Assembly (NCBI GenBank): GCA_016110215.1
Contig: JADWQD010000007.1
Location: forward strand, 1,736,001-1,800,000
Source: Capronia americana
Lineage: Eukaryota; Ascomycota; Eurotiomycetes; Chaetothyriales; Herpotrichiellaceae
Reading direction: 5' to 3'
Length of the DNA stretch: 64,000 bases
A program made the translations under genes and the position numbers. The notes under the pieces were generated by a model, which had not been told where the DNA came from, ran no database searches, and saw only the letters and a list, made by a program, of their open reading frames with translations. Each line of letters begins with the position of its first letter. The stretch's first letter is position 1. Positions 22,045 to 33,798 of the stretch are shown here, one piece after another.

Positions 22045-23532
22045 ATGGGCTCGTTGGTGATAAGCCAAGTGGCGCCGGGACTCGGTCAGCATCCCTATTA
22101 CCGCATGATGGTCGACAGCAATCCTCATCGGGACGACCCCTCCAGAGGATACACCGCGTCGTCTTCACATATCCCTGAAGTCCAGGAGCCGTCCGAAGAC
22201 CGGGCGACTCCCGCCTCGAACCCCCACAGCCATGAACCCGATAGCGCTCCTCCCTCCTCTCATCGTTACTACCCTCAAAACGTGAACCAACACTCCCGTG
22301 GGTTTGACCAGTCAGGCTTCCCCTTGACTAGTGATTCTCGCGCCGTGGTTGCAGAATCTCCTCCATCACCGCGCCTTCAACCCACATACCGTTCAACCAG
22401 ATCCTTGGGCGCGTCCGAAGCGAGTTCTCCGAGCCGCATAAAGTTAAGAGATTTGTCACACATCCGAAGCCTTGCGAGCGAGGAATATCTGACCCGGCCT
22501 CGGCTGGGTGGGCGACAAGCTAGCGCCTTCGCCGATGCAGCAAGACAGTATGAAATCAGTGCCATGCCAGTCACCGACATCATCGAGATGGTTGCAGGCC
22601 TTCTCACAAAAATAACCACCACCAACGACCGACAACACGAGCATCATCGCCCCATTCCGCTTACAGAGGAACAGAGCCACCTGAACCCGCACGCATCTTG
22701 TGTGCTGGCCTTCCACGGCAAGAACGTTCCGGGAATAACAATCCTGAGCTATCTGAGTAGAATTCACAAGTACTGTCCAACCACATATGAGGTTTTCCTG
22801 AGCCTGCTGGTCTACTTCGACCGCATGACTGAGACGGTCAACCGGGGGTTGCTAGGGGACGGGCAAAGACGGCCCGCTGACTCACCAGCCACCGCCCCGG
22901 AGTCTTCTACGCCCACTCAGCGTTCTCCTGTGCCAATGCCTGTGGACAGCCCGCAGGAGCATCACGACATTAACAGCCCTGCTTCACCAGCAGAGTCACG
23001 ACCTCAGTCTCAACAGACCCCCGCCCCCCTTCCTCAGTCAGGCAGCCCGCAAGACTTGTCGCAGTTTTTCGTCGTTGACAGCTACAATATCCACCGTCTT
23101 GTAATCGCCGGTGTCACGTGTGCCAGCAAGTTCTTCTCGGACGTCTTCTACACAAATTCGAGATATGCCAAGGTACGTTTCGTCGGGGTGGAAGCTTAGC
23201 TGAAGCCTTCCTTTGTCCGTCCTGATGCTGATACATATGCCTTGCAGGTTGGAGGTCTACCACTAGCCGAACTCAATAATCTCGAGCTCCAATTCCTCCT
23301 TCTCAATGACTTTAGGCTTTCCGTGCCGGTAGAGGAACTCGAAGCTTATGGCACCATGCTTGTCGAGTTCTATGCCCGAGAGCTACTTGCACAACAACAG
23401 AGTATGGAGCAGCAGCATCAAGGTGGCTCCGCCGTTTCACCACCTCCTTCCGCCGGTGCTGGAGAGGGCATGTACATGCGTGGCGGATCGTCCTCGAGGG
23501 TTGATGCACCCTCTGCCCCACCTCCTTCTTGA
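22045..23532 (+). CDS. Pho80/PCL-type cyclin, 2 exons
   Basis: Exons are 22045-23172 and 23248-23532, giving 470 residues. The first 170 residues are Ser/Pro-rich. The cyclin box runs from about residue 174 (MPVTDIIEMVAGLL) through FHGKNVPGITILSYLSRIHKYCP and VFLSLLVYFDRM, then from about 342 (DSYNIHRLVIAGVTCASKFFSDVFYTNSRYAKVGGLPLAELN, read across the intron) to LLLNDFRLSVPVEELE. These are the features of the Pho80/Pcl family that partners the kinase Pho85 in phosphate, glycogen and cell-cycle control. A Pro/Ser-rich insertion of about 75 residues (265-340) sits inside the cyclin fold. The short second exon supplies the conserved VGGLPLAELN. Which Pho85 branch it serves cannot be told. Confidence 0.88.
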
Positions 23533-25277
23533 AGCCGCTGGCACCAAAGAAGAGCTACTTTCTTCATGGTTGGATTGGTGGAAGATGAGGATTCCAAGGA
23601 CCGGCAGCTTGTGTTGTGTTATGTTACGAACTTGCGGGTCATGGCCAGAACACAATACCTATTAGACCAGATTTTGTGACAATTGTTTATTTTCCGTCGG
23701 GTCCCGTTGGCGAGTACTTGGAGGTGCTTGTGCATGGTACTGTCGACGTCCAATGAACTTAGATGATGAACGAAGGCGAACTCCAGGATGGTCATGAGCT
23801 TTGCATTCGTTTTCTTACCTGGGCTGGTATATTACGAGGCCATCTGCGCCTTGAGTCAGACTGGTAATTCAATGAAAGTGATGAGAAGAACATGGTCATT
23901 TCCAACGGCTGTTATTGTGATTGAATTTCTGAGTGGCTCTCTTGTCTCTTGGAAAACACTCGCAGCGGCGCCGTGTGTTATTCTCGGCGCCTTCCACACG
24001 AGCTGTGATATTGAACTTCCATTTCGTCTCTCTTTTGGCCTTCCTTGCCTCTTCATCGATATGCACGCCTCCTCAGGCTTGGCTTGAAGTGTTCGGACTG
24101 ACTGATAGGCCAACTTCTGGACTCAGGCGGGCTCGGGGGACTGTACTCGGACATAGACTTGGCCCTCTTCCATTCCCCCCTGATTTATACTGTACCTGTA
24201 TATATACACCTCATTCTATTGAAGGGGCCATCACGATTTAGGTGGTTCCAGGAAGGGCAAAATGCAAATCCCGAGTGGATAGTCGGGACACAACCAACGC
24301 TGTAGAGTCCGTTCCATTAGCTCCGCTTCCCGAGGGGGACTTCGCCTTTCACCGTGAGGATGTATACATACATACGGTTATGTCATGTCAGGCCGATTAA
24401 GTTATGTAACTTACTCGCATACATGCGCGCCGCGCTCGCCTCGCACTCCATTCGTACTCAGTCTGTCTAGGATATATATAATGGTGCGCGTCGACAAGAC
24501 GAGACAGACCGGACCGGACGAAACGCGACGGGGGAGGTCATGAACATACCTAGAACCACGACGACGCACGACGCCGACGACGATCCATCAAGCAGATTCG
24601 TTTCGGGACGAGGAAGTCGGCTTGAACGATATATATGTAGTACGTATAACTTATATTGCCTTATCTTGCCTAGTATGAGTACGTGTACGTGTACATAGTG
24701 GGTAGACGAAATAGACGGAGCGATATAGATACTTGTGTACCTGCTGCGTGTATGTATGTAGATTGACTGCCGCGGCTGCCTGGCGAGTCGACGTGGACGT
24801 GGACGTGGACCCCTTTGTTGGATCCAGCCTCGCGCAGCCCTATGCGTCATGGACTCATGATGGTGGCGGTGTCGCCTCTGATGCTCGGGTTCGCATGTAA
24901 TGCCACGCCGCGTCACTTTACGTCTCACCGGTCTTGTTGAAGAGACAAGTCAGAGAGATTAGGATGGTGAATGAATGTAATGTAACGCCAAGGAAAAGGC
25001 AGGCAAGGGAAGCGAAAATGAGGGAAAACTTATTGCAGAAGGAGCCTGAATGAAGAACTCAAGTTGAGTACATACATATCCCATTCGTGGAGCGAAATTC
25101 AATGCAATTCTCGAGATACACCTATAATGTCCTATCTTATGCCAAGTTGAATCTCCAAGCAAATCTGTCATCAGTCCCGCACACCAAGAACTCCTCCTGC
25201 ATGCAGTGCCTCATTGCGAAGACAATCTAGAAACATGGCACGTGCATTAATCTGCCGGCGCACGACAGAAATCAAAC
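23533..25277. other. Intergenic, 1.7 kb, no gene seen
   Basis: The convergent space between the cyclin gene and the Rieske oxygenase gene. Open frames up to 153 codons at 24467-24928 are Arg/His/Ser-biased and look non-coding. A/T-rich words such as ATATATG and TACATACATAC are frequent around 24360-24760. Confidence 0.45.
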
Positions 25278-26590
25278 TCACCAGGCCAATTGTGCCTTAC
25301 TCCCCGAGTCGCAAGCAAGGCCGGAACAAAAATCGAGATCCTTCCCCGTGACCATGGCGCTGCCATCACCGGGGAGGCGTTGTCTCGCGGGCCAGATCTC
25401 CCTCTTCTCTGCCGTTTCTTTCTTCCAATGCTCCTGCACGATCTCGCGACACCGCTGTTGGAAATACAACGGCCCCTTCTCCATCTTGGGGTGCATTTCG
25501 CCGTTCACAAACACGCCGGCGAGTAAGTTCCGTTGGGTCAGGTCGCAGAGGTATTTGTCCTCTTTCATGACGCGCTTGTAGATGGCGTCGATGTTCTTGA
25601 AGTCTTCGACGGGCGACTTGACGTTGCGGTATACTTCGTATTGCATTATGGTTTTGCCGGGGGAGATGGGCACAAAACGTTGGGTGTAGAAGAAATGTGG
25701 TCTTCAGGATATATGTTAGCTGATGCTCACCGCAGGTCAAATTAGACGGTTGCAGATACTTACGTGATGGTCATGGAGTTGTTGGGGAAGAAATATGTCG
25801 GCGCTACAGTCAGGCCTGCGGCTGCTTGCTCTGGCTTTGTTCCTGGGTTATGCAAGATGGTGCCGGCTGCCGTGTCGACCGAATAGGAGGTCAAGTCAGC
25901 GATGGCGGGGATGTCTGGATGGACGGTTTTGCAGTGGTAGCATTCGTTGTAGTTGTCAGCTGCGATCTTCCAGTTGTAGGCTCCTTCCATTTCCCAGCTG
26001 TGGTCGTATTCGAAGTCGTCCCAGTTGACGCCGTCGTAGCGCGGCAGGTTTTCAACACCTTCAAACTCATCAGACCAAGGGATCTCGGGCTCCGACTTGG
26101 CGTCGAGGTTCACCCAGATGAAGCCGTTGCCGTCAATGTGAATGTGTATGGGGAAGAGGCTGTTCTTGGTCTTGTCGAAATCGGGAAGGTCCTGGTAGCC
26201 AGGTGCTTTTGCGAGCTTGCCGTTGAGACCATACGACCAGCCGTGGTAAAGGCAGGAGAAGATCTTGGCCTGGCCGGCATCTTGGGTCACCACGGGGAAA
26301 GCGCGGTGCCGGCAGACATTGTGGAATCCATTGATTTTACCTTCCCGATCTTTGCACAGCACAAACTGGAAGCCTGCAACGTCGTACCGTAGGTAGTCGC
26401 CAGGTTGTTTGAGTCTGAGCTGGTGGGTGACCATCATCCACTTCCGGGAGAATATAGCTCGACGTTCGAGCTCGTACATCTCTTCCGAGGTGTACCATGA
26501 GGCCGGGAGCGCTCTGACGGATGAAGCCGGCTCATTCTTGTTGCTTGTGGAAGAACCACCGAGACCAAGGTAGCCCAGAAATGGTAACAT
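25278..26590 (-). CDS. Rieske [2Fe-2S] oxygenase, choline/betaine monooxygenase type, 2 exons
   Basis: Exons are 25764-26590 and 25278-25701 (62-base intron), 416 residues. The Rieske cluster ligands are Cys93/His95 in NVCRHRAF and Cys113/His116 in SCLYHGW. The catalytic domain carries the non-haem iron motif DNYNECYHCKTVH (His219, His224); the third ligand is probably the Asp in KEDKYLC. The spacing and the EMEGAYNWKIAADNY segment place it with the alpha subunits that hydroxylate trimethylammonium compounds, such as glycine betaine demethylase GbcA, plant choline monooxygenase and carnitine or stachydrine oxygenases. Substrate is inferred, not read. Such enzymes need a separate reductase, which I do not find nearby. 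I start at the ATG at 26590; a frame extension to 26638 lacks homology. It is divergent from a dimethylglycine dehydrogenase-type gene. Confidence 0.88.
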
Positions 26591-28093
26591 GGTCGTAAAG
26601 AAACAATGACTCCTGTAATGTTGTATACGGGGTATCACACACAGTCTTCAAAGGCAATATGGCCGTGAGGGTGAAGCGCTTGGTAAGAATCAGGTGTTTG
26701 GTAGCCTGCCCCTTTATCTTTCCCACCTTATCGTGATCGGTGATGTCGCATGTGGGAAGGCGGTCCTTGGTACGTTGGGCATCTCGCACACTGACCACGG
26801 CTCGTAATGCTCCATGGGGGAGGCCTGTCCATCGACCAATGTGGACGGGTTAGGCAAATGAGGTCTCTCAACCCGGTAGTGTGGCCTAGTCTAGGCCTCG
26901 TCATTGACACAAGCGATGGGTGCGCTGGGGCGAGTGCGTCGACAATGCGGACGTTCTTCTGACTAAGTCCCGGTCCGTGTCGGCGAGTAATGGAGTGCTG
27001 CAACGGACTGCTGATTTCATGGTGTGAGGTCAACAGCAAAGCCGTGTGGCACACCGATATTGCGATAACCCAGCATCATCCGAAGACGCTGAGTGGTTGT
27101 ATCCTATCACGTTCCAAAGGATCAAACAAAGCGTTGATAGACAAGAGCGGTCCGCTGTCCAGATATGGTATCTCAAACCATAGACTAGCCTATCTTCGAC
27201 TGACAGCCAGTTCAACGCCCAACCTCGTCTCGGATTGACCCGAGACAATGAGGGTGAATCGAACCATCAATCCCTTATCTCACAACCTCGTCGTCCAGTA
27301 GAGTGGGTCGCGGAAGCGGCAATTGAAGCTTTAGTAAGATCTGCGGCCGATGAGTTGGGATGCTCAACTTTGCCCTTAACCACGAATAGACAAAATTCAC
27401 GGATTAGTGGCAATAAGCTCTCGGGTCCAGCTTCCCTGCACCATCGGCGCGAGCGGGATCGCCTTCACCCATGGGGTGATAGCATGCATGAGATGGAGCA
27501 TTCCTTACACGATTGACTAATGATGCGGTCATGAGAATCGTGCACCGGATGCTGTGAGATGAAGGAAATAGTGGCTGCGATGTTGTTGTAAAGAGCTTTC
27601 GGGCATGGAAGAAATGCAGGTGCAAAGGAGGGGAGGAGGGGCAGATCTCCGTCGCACATGATTGGCTGACACGATAAGTGCCAAGACTGCACGTCAGCTG
27701 CCCACACAACCTCGACTTTAGCACCGCGTCTGCCGCACCTCCACCAGCTCGTCCACGTCTGTGTATAGAGTCAGTCATGCATGATCCAGACCTCGTGTTA
27801 TCAGTCCGCTTCTCGGAAGCCGACGCGCCCCTGCACACCTTAGCCCCCTTTGCGTTAGGACTTCCATGCATGCAGGCAGGTAGGAGACCGTTCCAGTTCC
27901 AGGGCATCGATTCCATGAGCAGCTCACGGTATAATCTCCTCGAACTGTTTGGGTTGTTTTATTTTTGTCGTCAATTTTGGCTCCGGCGTTATTTGCGGTC
28001 GTGATCTCGTTGCCATTGCCGTGGCCCTCAAAGTCTGCCAGGTCAACATTGCTCACTTCATCAGCCCGACCACGCCAGCAGCCTCAATTCACA
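26591..28093. promoter_or_regulatory. Divergent promoter region, Rieske oxygenase / dimethylglycine dehydrogenase-like
   Basis: A 1.5-kb gap between two genes likely to act in one pathway. GATA-factor words of the HGATAR type occur at least at 26714-26719, 26728-26733, 27275-27280 and 27672-27677, the first two only 14 bases apart; a CCAAT word is on the minus strand at 27661-27665. GATA sites at this density are close to chance, so nitrogen control by an AreA-type factor is only a suggestion. No gene is seen inside. Confidence 0.4.
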
Positions 28094-30595
28094 ATGGGCT
28101 CAATCGCACCAGCAGCTCAACCACGCGTTGTGATTATTGGAGCGGGCATTGTCGGTACCAACCTCGCGGACGAGCTGGTGTCACGAGGATGGACCGACAT
28201 CACGGTCATCGACCAAGGGCCCCTGGACCTGCCGGGAGGATCAACATCACACGCTCCTGGTCTGGTGTTTCAAACTAACCCGTCAAAAACCATGACCCTT
28301 TTCGCAAAATACACCGTCGAGAAGCTCCTGTCACTGGAGTCCGAAGGTGAAAGCTGCTTCAACCAGGTAGGCGGCCTCGAGGTCGCAACTACCCCTGCCC
28401 GACTGGAAGAGCTGAAGCGGAAGCATGGCTACGCCTCTTCGTGGGGTGTTGAAGCGCGCTTGATCACCGCCGACGAATGCCTCGAAATCTATCCTCACCT
28501 GAACAAGGACGTGGTTCTTGGGGGCCTGCACATCCCTAGCGATGGTCTGGCTTTGGCAGCGCGCGCCGTACAGCTGCTCATCTCCCGGACACGGGAGGCC
28601 GGTGTTCACTATCTCGGATCAACTCCTGTCACTGGCATTGAGCGATCAAAAGGCCAAGTGACGGGCGTGACGACTCCTAACGGGTCGGTTCCTGCCGACA
28701 TTGTTGTCTCTTGTGCAGGCTTCTGGGGTGTCGAGGTCGGAGCCATGATCGGGCTACCCATCCCGTTACTCCCACTCGCTCACCAGTATGCCAAGACCGG
28801 CGCTGTGCCTGCCCTGGCCGGCAAGAATCCGCAACCAAATGGCGCCAGCCTGCCCATTCTGCGCCACCAAGACCAGGACCTTTACTACCGCGAACATGGC
28901 GACCGATATGGTATTGGCTATTACGGGCACAAGCCAATGCCCGTCGTAGCCGCCTCTCTGGGCTTAACCCCCGAGCACGTTGACGAAAAGAACATGCCCT
29001 CTCGCCTCGACTTCACGTCCGAAGACTTTGAGCCAGCCTGGAAGGAAAGCCAGAACCTGCTACCTGTTCTGAAGGACGTTGAAGTTGCCGATGGCTTCAA
29101 TGGAATCTTCTCCTTTACCCCCGATGGTGGACCATTGGTCGGACAAGCTCCCCACTTGGATGGCTTCTATGTGGCAGAGGCCGTTTGGGTGACACATTCC
29201 GCTGGCGTGGCCCGTGCTGTGGCGGAAATACTGACGGAAGGACGGTCCCGAATTGACCTTGCGGACTGCGAGCTTGCGCGCTTCGAGGAAGTGCAACTTA
29301 CTCCGCAGTACATCAACGAGACATCACAGCAGAACTTTGTCGAGGTTTATGATATTCTACACCCGCTCCAACCGAAGGACTCACCTCGTAACCTGCGCGT
29401 CAGTCCGTTCCACGCACGGCAGCGTGAGCTAGGCGCTTACTTCCTCGAAGGCGGGGCTTGGGAGCGCCCGTACTGGTTCGAAGCGAACGAGAAGCTGATC
29501 AAGGATCTGCCAGAAGAGTGGAGGCCCGTGGAGCGTGATGCTTGGTCTGCGAGATATTATTCCCCGATTGCCGCCGCAGAAGCCTGGAAGACGCGCACCG
29601 CAGTGGCAATGTACGATATGACCCCTCTACGCCGGCTGGAAGTATCGGGACCGGGAGCGGCTGAGTTGCTGCAAAAGCTATGCACGGGTAACGTTACCCT
29701 GAAACCCGGTGCAGTTACCTACACGCTGTTCCTCAATGAATTTGGTGGAGTTCGAAGCGATCTCACTGTTGCGAGAATTGAAGACGAGCTGTTCCAGGTT
29801 GGCGTAAACGGACCTGTCGATACGGCCTACGTCTCCCGAGCAGCGCGCTTGCAAAGTCGAGAAACACCTGAGAAATGGGTGCATGTCAGCGACATCACCG
29901 GTGGAACCTGCTGCATTGGCCTTTGGGGACCTCTTGCACGGGATGTGATCAGTGTCGTCAGCAGTGACGACTGGTCGAATAAGGGGCTACGTTACTTCCG
30001 ATGCAAGAAAGCAAACATTGCCGGCATACCAGTTAGGATCATGCGGCTGTCCTATGTGGGTGAACTCGGTTGGGAGATCTATACTAGCGCAGACAGAGGT
30101 CAGGCACTGTGGGATGCCTTGTGGAAGGCTGGGCAGCCACACGGAGTAATCGCCGCAGGTCGCAGCGCTTTCAACGCCCTGCGCTTAGAGAAAGGCTATC
30201 GATCCTGGGGTACTGATATGACGACTGAGCATGATCCCTACGAAAGTGGACTCGGATTTGCAGTCAAACCCGGCAAAGAAGGCTACGTTGGCAGTGTTGC
30301 GCTCAAAGGGCGCTCCGTCGAGACTGTTACCAAACGCCTCCGCTGCTTGACCGTCAATGACGGGAAGTCCATGGTTCTCGGCAAGGAACCTGTCTTCCTC
30401 AATGGCAAGCCAACTGGGTATGTTACCAGTGCCGCATTCGGTTACACCATTCGCAAACCCATCGCCTATGCTTGGCTGCCCAGCGCGGTCGGTGAGGGTG
30501 AGTCTGTCGAGATCGAGTATTTCGGGAAGAGAATCGCCGCCACCGTTACACCTGAGCCGTTGTTCGACCCAGATATGAGCCGACTGCGTGGATGA
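28094..30595 (+). CDS. Dimethylglycine/sarcosine dehydrogenase-type flavoprotein (DAO + GcvT)
   Basis: An intronless frame of 833 residues. The N-terminal FAD domain (about 10-400) has VVIIGAGIVGTNLADEL, and the GSTSHAPGL motif contains His53, the position that binds FAD covalently in dimethylglycine dehydrogenase. A linker domain (about 405-465) is followed by an aminomethyltransferase (GcvT) fold (about 470-735; MYDMTPLRRLEVSGPGAAELL, YVGELGWEIY) and its C-terminal barrel (about 740-825). Family members oxidise N-methyl groups and pass the one-carbon unit to tetrahydrofolate in the GcvT part. Dimethylglycine or sarcosine is the likely substrate given the neighbours. The first in-frame ATG is at 28094; upstream codons are open but have no ATG. 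No PTS1 and no clear mitochondrial presequence are visible, so location is open. Confidence 0.9.
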   Translation: MGSIAPAAQPRVVIIGAGIVGTNLADELVSRGWTDITVIDQGPLDLPGGSTSHAPGLVFQTNPSKTMTLFAKYTVEKLLSLESEGESCFNQVGGLEVATTPARLEELKRKHGYASSWGVEARLITADECLEIYPHLNKDVVLGGLHIPSDGLALAARAVQLLISRTREAGVHYLGSTPVTGIERSKGQVTGVTTPNGSVPADIVVSCAGFWGVEVGAMIGLPIPLLPLAHQYAKTGAVPALAGKNPQPNGASLPILRHQDQDLYYREHGDRYGIGYYGHKPMPVVAASLGLTPEHVDEKNMPSRLDFTSEDFEPAWKESQNLLPVLKDVEVADGFNGIFSFTPDGGPLVGQAPHLDGFYVAEAVWVTHSAGVARAVAEILTEGRSRIDLADCELARFEEVQLTPQYINETSQQNFVEVYDILHPLQPKDSPRNLRVSPFHARQRELGAYFLEGGAWERPYWFEANEKLIKDLPEEWRPVERDAWSARYYSPIAAAEAWKTRTAVAMYDMTPLRRLEVSGPGAAELLQKLCTGNVTLKPGAVTYTLFLNEFGGVRSDLTVARIEDELFQVGVNGPVDTAYVSRAARLQSRETPEKWVHVSDITGGTCCIGLWGPLARDVISVVSSDDWSNKGLRYFRCKKANIAGIPVRIMRLSYVGELGWEIYTSADRGQALWDALWKAGQPHGVIAAGRSAFNALRLEKGYRSWGTDMTTEHDPYESGLGFAVKPGKEGYVGSVALKGRSVETVTKRLRCLTVNDGKSMVLGKEPVFLNGKPTGYVTSAAFGYTIRKPIAYAWLPSAVGEGESVEIEYFGKRIAATVTPEPLFDPDMSRLRG

Positions 30596-33500
30596 TACGC
30601 GATGTCGTGAACGACGTCGGCTACGCTTCCGAGAAAACATGCAAGAGATGTGGCGTTGATATGGTTGTGGGTTCCTTTGCCTGGGAAAGAGCTGAAATTA
30701 ATCCGGCTACCATGTTTGAAGACTGGCTTCAAGCTTCCCTGATCGTTTCCATAGTTTGCAAGATTGCAATATTGACCATCTCTAGGGATTTAACAGTCGC
30801 ATGGATCTGCATATACTCGAAAACATCCTTCATTTCTGGCAGTCACGTCTCAGCCGAAAGCAACACCTCTCTCCGAAGTAAGATTTCCAAAGCGACATAC
30901 TCGATTGATGAAGCCAATGCGACATTTTCACCTCGACAGGACCATGGCACATCCGCTCGCAGTCGATAGCGTAACCGAAAGCAACGCCTTCACCTCCGCC
31001 CTCCTGAACATCATTTCCTATGCGACATACTCAAACCGATATACCCAATGCGACATATTCAGCTCCAAAAATCCAATGCGAATCAGCTCACTGCCGAAAG
31101 TAGCGCTTCCTATTCCGCCTCACCCTAAGCATCATTTCCAATGCAACCGACACGGTGGTTCTACCCAACGCGACATGTTCACCTCGACATCAACATTGAC
31201 ACCGACGAATAAAATGTATTAATACATCTATCAACGCAGTACCTCTGATCGAAAATCACCCGGGGCATACCCAGTGCGAAATACAATGACCAAAGCACCA
31301 TAAGCGACGCCTCTATCCGTCCAATTCAAAGCGGCACCGCAAGATCAGCATATCACATCCGACGCTGCCCTTTTGAGGCCACCGTACGTACACGTCCACC
31401 ACTGCTAAATCCCTATTCTATGAGCAAACGGGCGGATGTCTGAAGTGTGATTTACGATGGTGCGAAAAGGCGAGATCCGGGGTTCGGAAACCCCTCGCTA
31501 CATAAAACCTCAGCGCGCGAAAGAACAAAACGCCGGTGAACTCGAAGATGGGCTGTGAGGTGACCAGACAGGCAGGGCCAGACCAGGACAGCCACAATCG
31601 ACTGTACCCTCCATATTGATACTGACCTGTCCTTCCCCAGGGCAAATAGGATTACCAGGCACGCCAGGCCAGGGAACAAGCGCCGAATGAACCTAAGCTC
31701 TATGATGTGAAGGTCCATTCCATTGGCTTTTAATATTCGCACCGCACGCAAGCATTACAGTTCGGAGCGGCATACTGAAATTGAGGATTGTCGGATTGTG
31801 CTCTCTTGTCTGAACGGAACCGCTGGATTGATACAGTAACAGTGAGAAGGAACGAGGAAAGAACAGCCGAAACGCGAGGCATCGAACGCTGCTCAGTGCA
31901 GTCTTTGGTACATGTGCCATCCAACGCACATTGTATTCTCGCTATGCACACCGTCGCGCTCGCGCTCGCCCTCACCTTCACCATCGCTAGAAACCAAAGG
32001 GAGGGAAAGGAAGGATGGGGATGGACACCAGTCACCAGACCCTTTAACGTCCAGCGACTCGACGAGAAGCTTCTTTTCATGCCGCGCGACATGAAACGAT
32101 CCGAAAAGCTGGAGAATGGTCAAGTGGGAATTCGAATTCGAGTTCGGCGGTCAGAAGGAGTCTACTTCTACGTTCAACACGACACGAGGTATATACGTGA
32201 GAACAGTGAGAGAAAGTGACGGAGATCAGGTAGGTCGGAGCAAGCACGCAATCAAGTCGCCTGGAAGGAGACGGAAAACACGCCGCCAAACATACCATAC
32301 CTACCATACCACCTTCGCCGCCTCTGAAACGGAGGTAGCCACGATTTTCGATCAGCGGCGTCCCTACCAGGCACCGGCGAGAACTCGTCCTTCTCGATCT
32401 CCCCTGGGTGTCTGCCATGAAGGTGACCGTCAGGAGATGGCAGTCCGAAGCCCAAATGTCCTCTGCCGGACACGGGACCCGAACCAGGAATGAATCACTG
32501 CTGTTTCACCGCACGAAGGAGACTGACGTGGCAGGTCTGCACCATCCGAGCGGTTGTGATATCCGGGCCCAAAAGGGGTCGCCGGTGCCAACTTCCTTCA
32601 CGGTAAGACTGACTTCATTCACAGTCCGTTGCAGGACATGCCGCAGCGAGTGAGCAACTCCCGAAGACGACGCATACGTACTCACCATCTTCCTTTACCG
32701 TTCGCGGAACCGTTACTTCCCACAATGAACAACGGCATCATGCAATCAGCCAGAGCAGGCAAACCGATCCCTCACCGTGGTGATGCACGCTGGCAAGCAA
32801 TCAATCAATGGGGTGGCAAAAGCGACGGACAGGCGGGCCGACATCCTACTGTGGAAGGAGTGAACTTAAACTGTCACCTGCTTTATCGCAATACGCAAAC
32901 CCTTATTTTTGGATCGTGCGTCTTACTCGACATTTGGATCTAACGTGGGAATAGCAAGCGCTTGTTTATGCACTCAGAGGAGGATGCAAGGCATGTGCTC
33001 TCGGGATGCACGGTGCGCGTTGCAGGGGTGCATGCATGCTACCCCAGTCCAGCCCGGTCCTGACTGATCGATGAGGATGCAGGGTTGAGGGATAAGAAAG
33101 TGGAATGTCGCTTCTTTCTTCCGGACACACACACCCATGGGTCTAGTCCGAAAGGAGTAACGAGATCCATTGGAAAAAGCCGTCGGCGAGCCGTTGACCT
33201 TATCTGAGTGTTGCCTCTGTCCTAGGATTCCCGCGGCCGCTTTTTCCCGGCGCAACAGTTCGTGACTCGACGTCGCTCGTTGTCCAAGTTGAGTTACCGA
33301 TCCACTGCGACAAACACGATCCGGACGCATACACTGCAAGGAAGCAAGGAAGGAAGTCAGGAAAGAAGGGTACACTTTCGTGACTCGCTCGACCTTGCCG
33401 ACCACCCAAAGGGGACACCTGAAGATCGAGACATCCTGAGCGGTGAGCATACTTGGGCTACGAAATGATGCAAGTCTGTCCCCTGAGGTTGCGGCACGCC

Positions 33501-33798
33501 GGGACCTCGACAGGAGAGAATGCCGAATGTAGTACGTACCAATCGTTCGGCCCCTGGCGCCCAGATGTCAACAACCAGAACGAAAGAACGACGGGAAGGT
33601 ATGCGCGTAGAGTCCCAAGTATCTTCCCGATACTTAAGAGACAAGGACGAACACATGAACCTCTGGAGTGATGATGAGTCTTCTCTCTTGGAAGTCTATC
33701 TCCAGATGAGATCCGCGTCATATTGTCGCCATTAAATATACCTACCCCGTAGATAATCCAACGCTTATGTACTTGGAAACGCCGTGCCACGCCCATCA
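30596..33798. other. Intergenic, 3.2 kb gene-poor stretch with a degenerate tandem repeat
   Basis: The largest gene-free gap in the window, between the convergent ends of two cluster genes. The first 600 bases hold a roughly 120-base degenerate repeat (listed separately). A stem-like sequence near 31480-31505 (GGGGTTCGGAAACCCC core) resembles a tRNA T-arm but lacks a matching acceptor stem and anticodon arm. The remainder has only overlapping frames without protein character. Confidence 0.45.
30853..31205. repeat. Three degenerate tandem copies of a ~120-base unit
   Basis: Units begin near 30853, 30973 and 31093, each with a GCCGAAAGCAACGCC-like start, a middle CATCATTTCC(A/T)ATGCGAC word, and an end CCAATGCGACATNTTCA followed in units 1 and 3 by CCTCGACA. 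Copies are about 60-75% alike by eye. A possible fourth, weaker copy follows near 31240. No frame is open through all units, so it looks like a decayed minisatellite or a relic of a repetitive gene. Confidence 0.55.

Noticed and set aside
24467..24928. A 153-codon minus-strand frame
   Set aside because: Rich in Arg, His and Ser with no hydrophobic core or motif; composition fits a chance frame in non-coding DNA.
27404..27916. A 170-codon minus-strand frame in the betaine cluster promoter region
   Set aside because: No motif, a mixed composition and overlap with other frames; better read as promoter DNA.
31480..31505. A GGGGTTCGGAAACCCC hairpin that resembles a tRNA T-arm
   Set aside because: No 7-base acceptor stem, D-arm or anticodon arm can be fitted around it on either strand.
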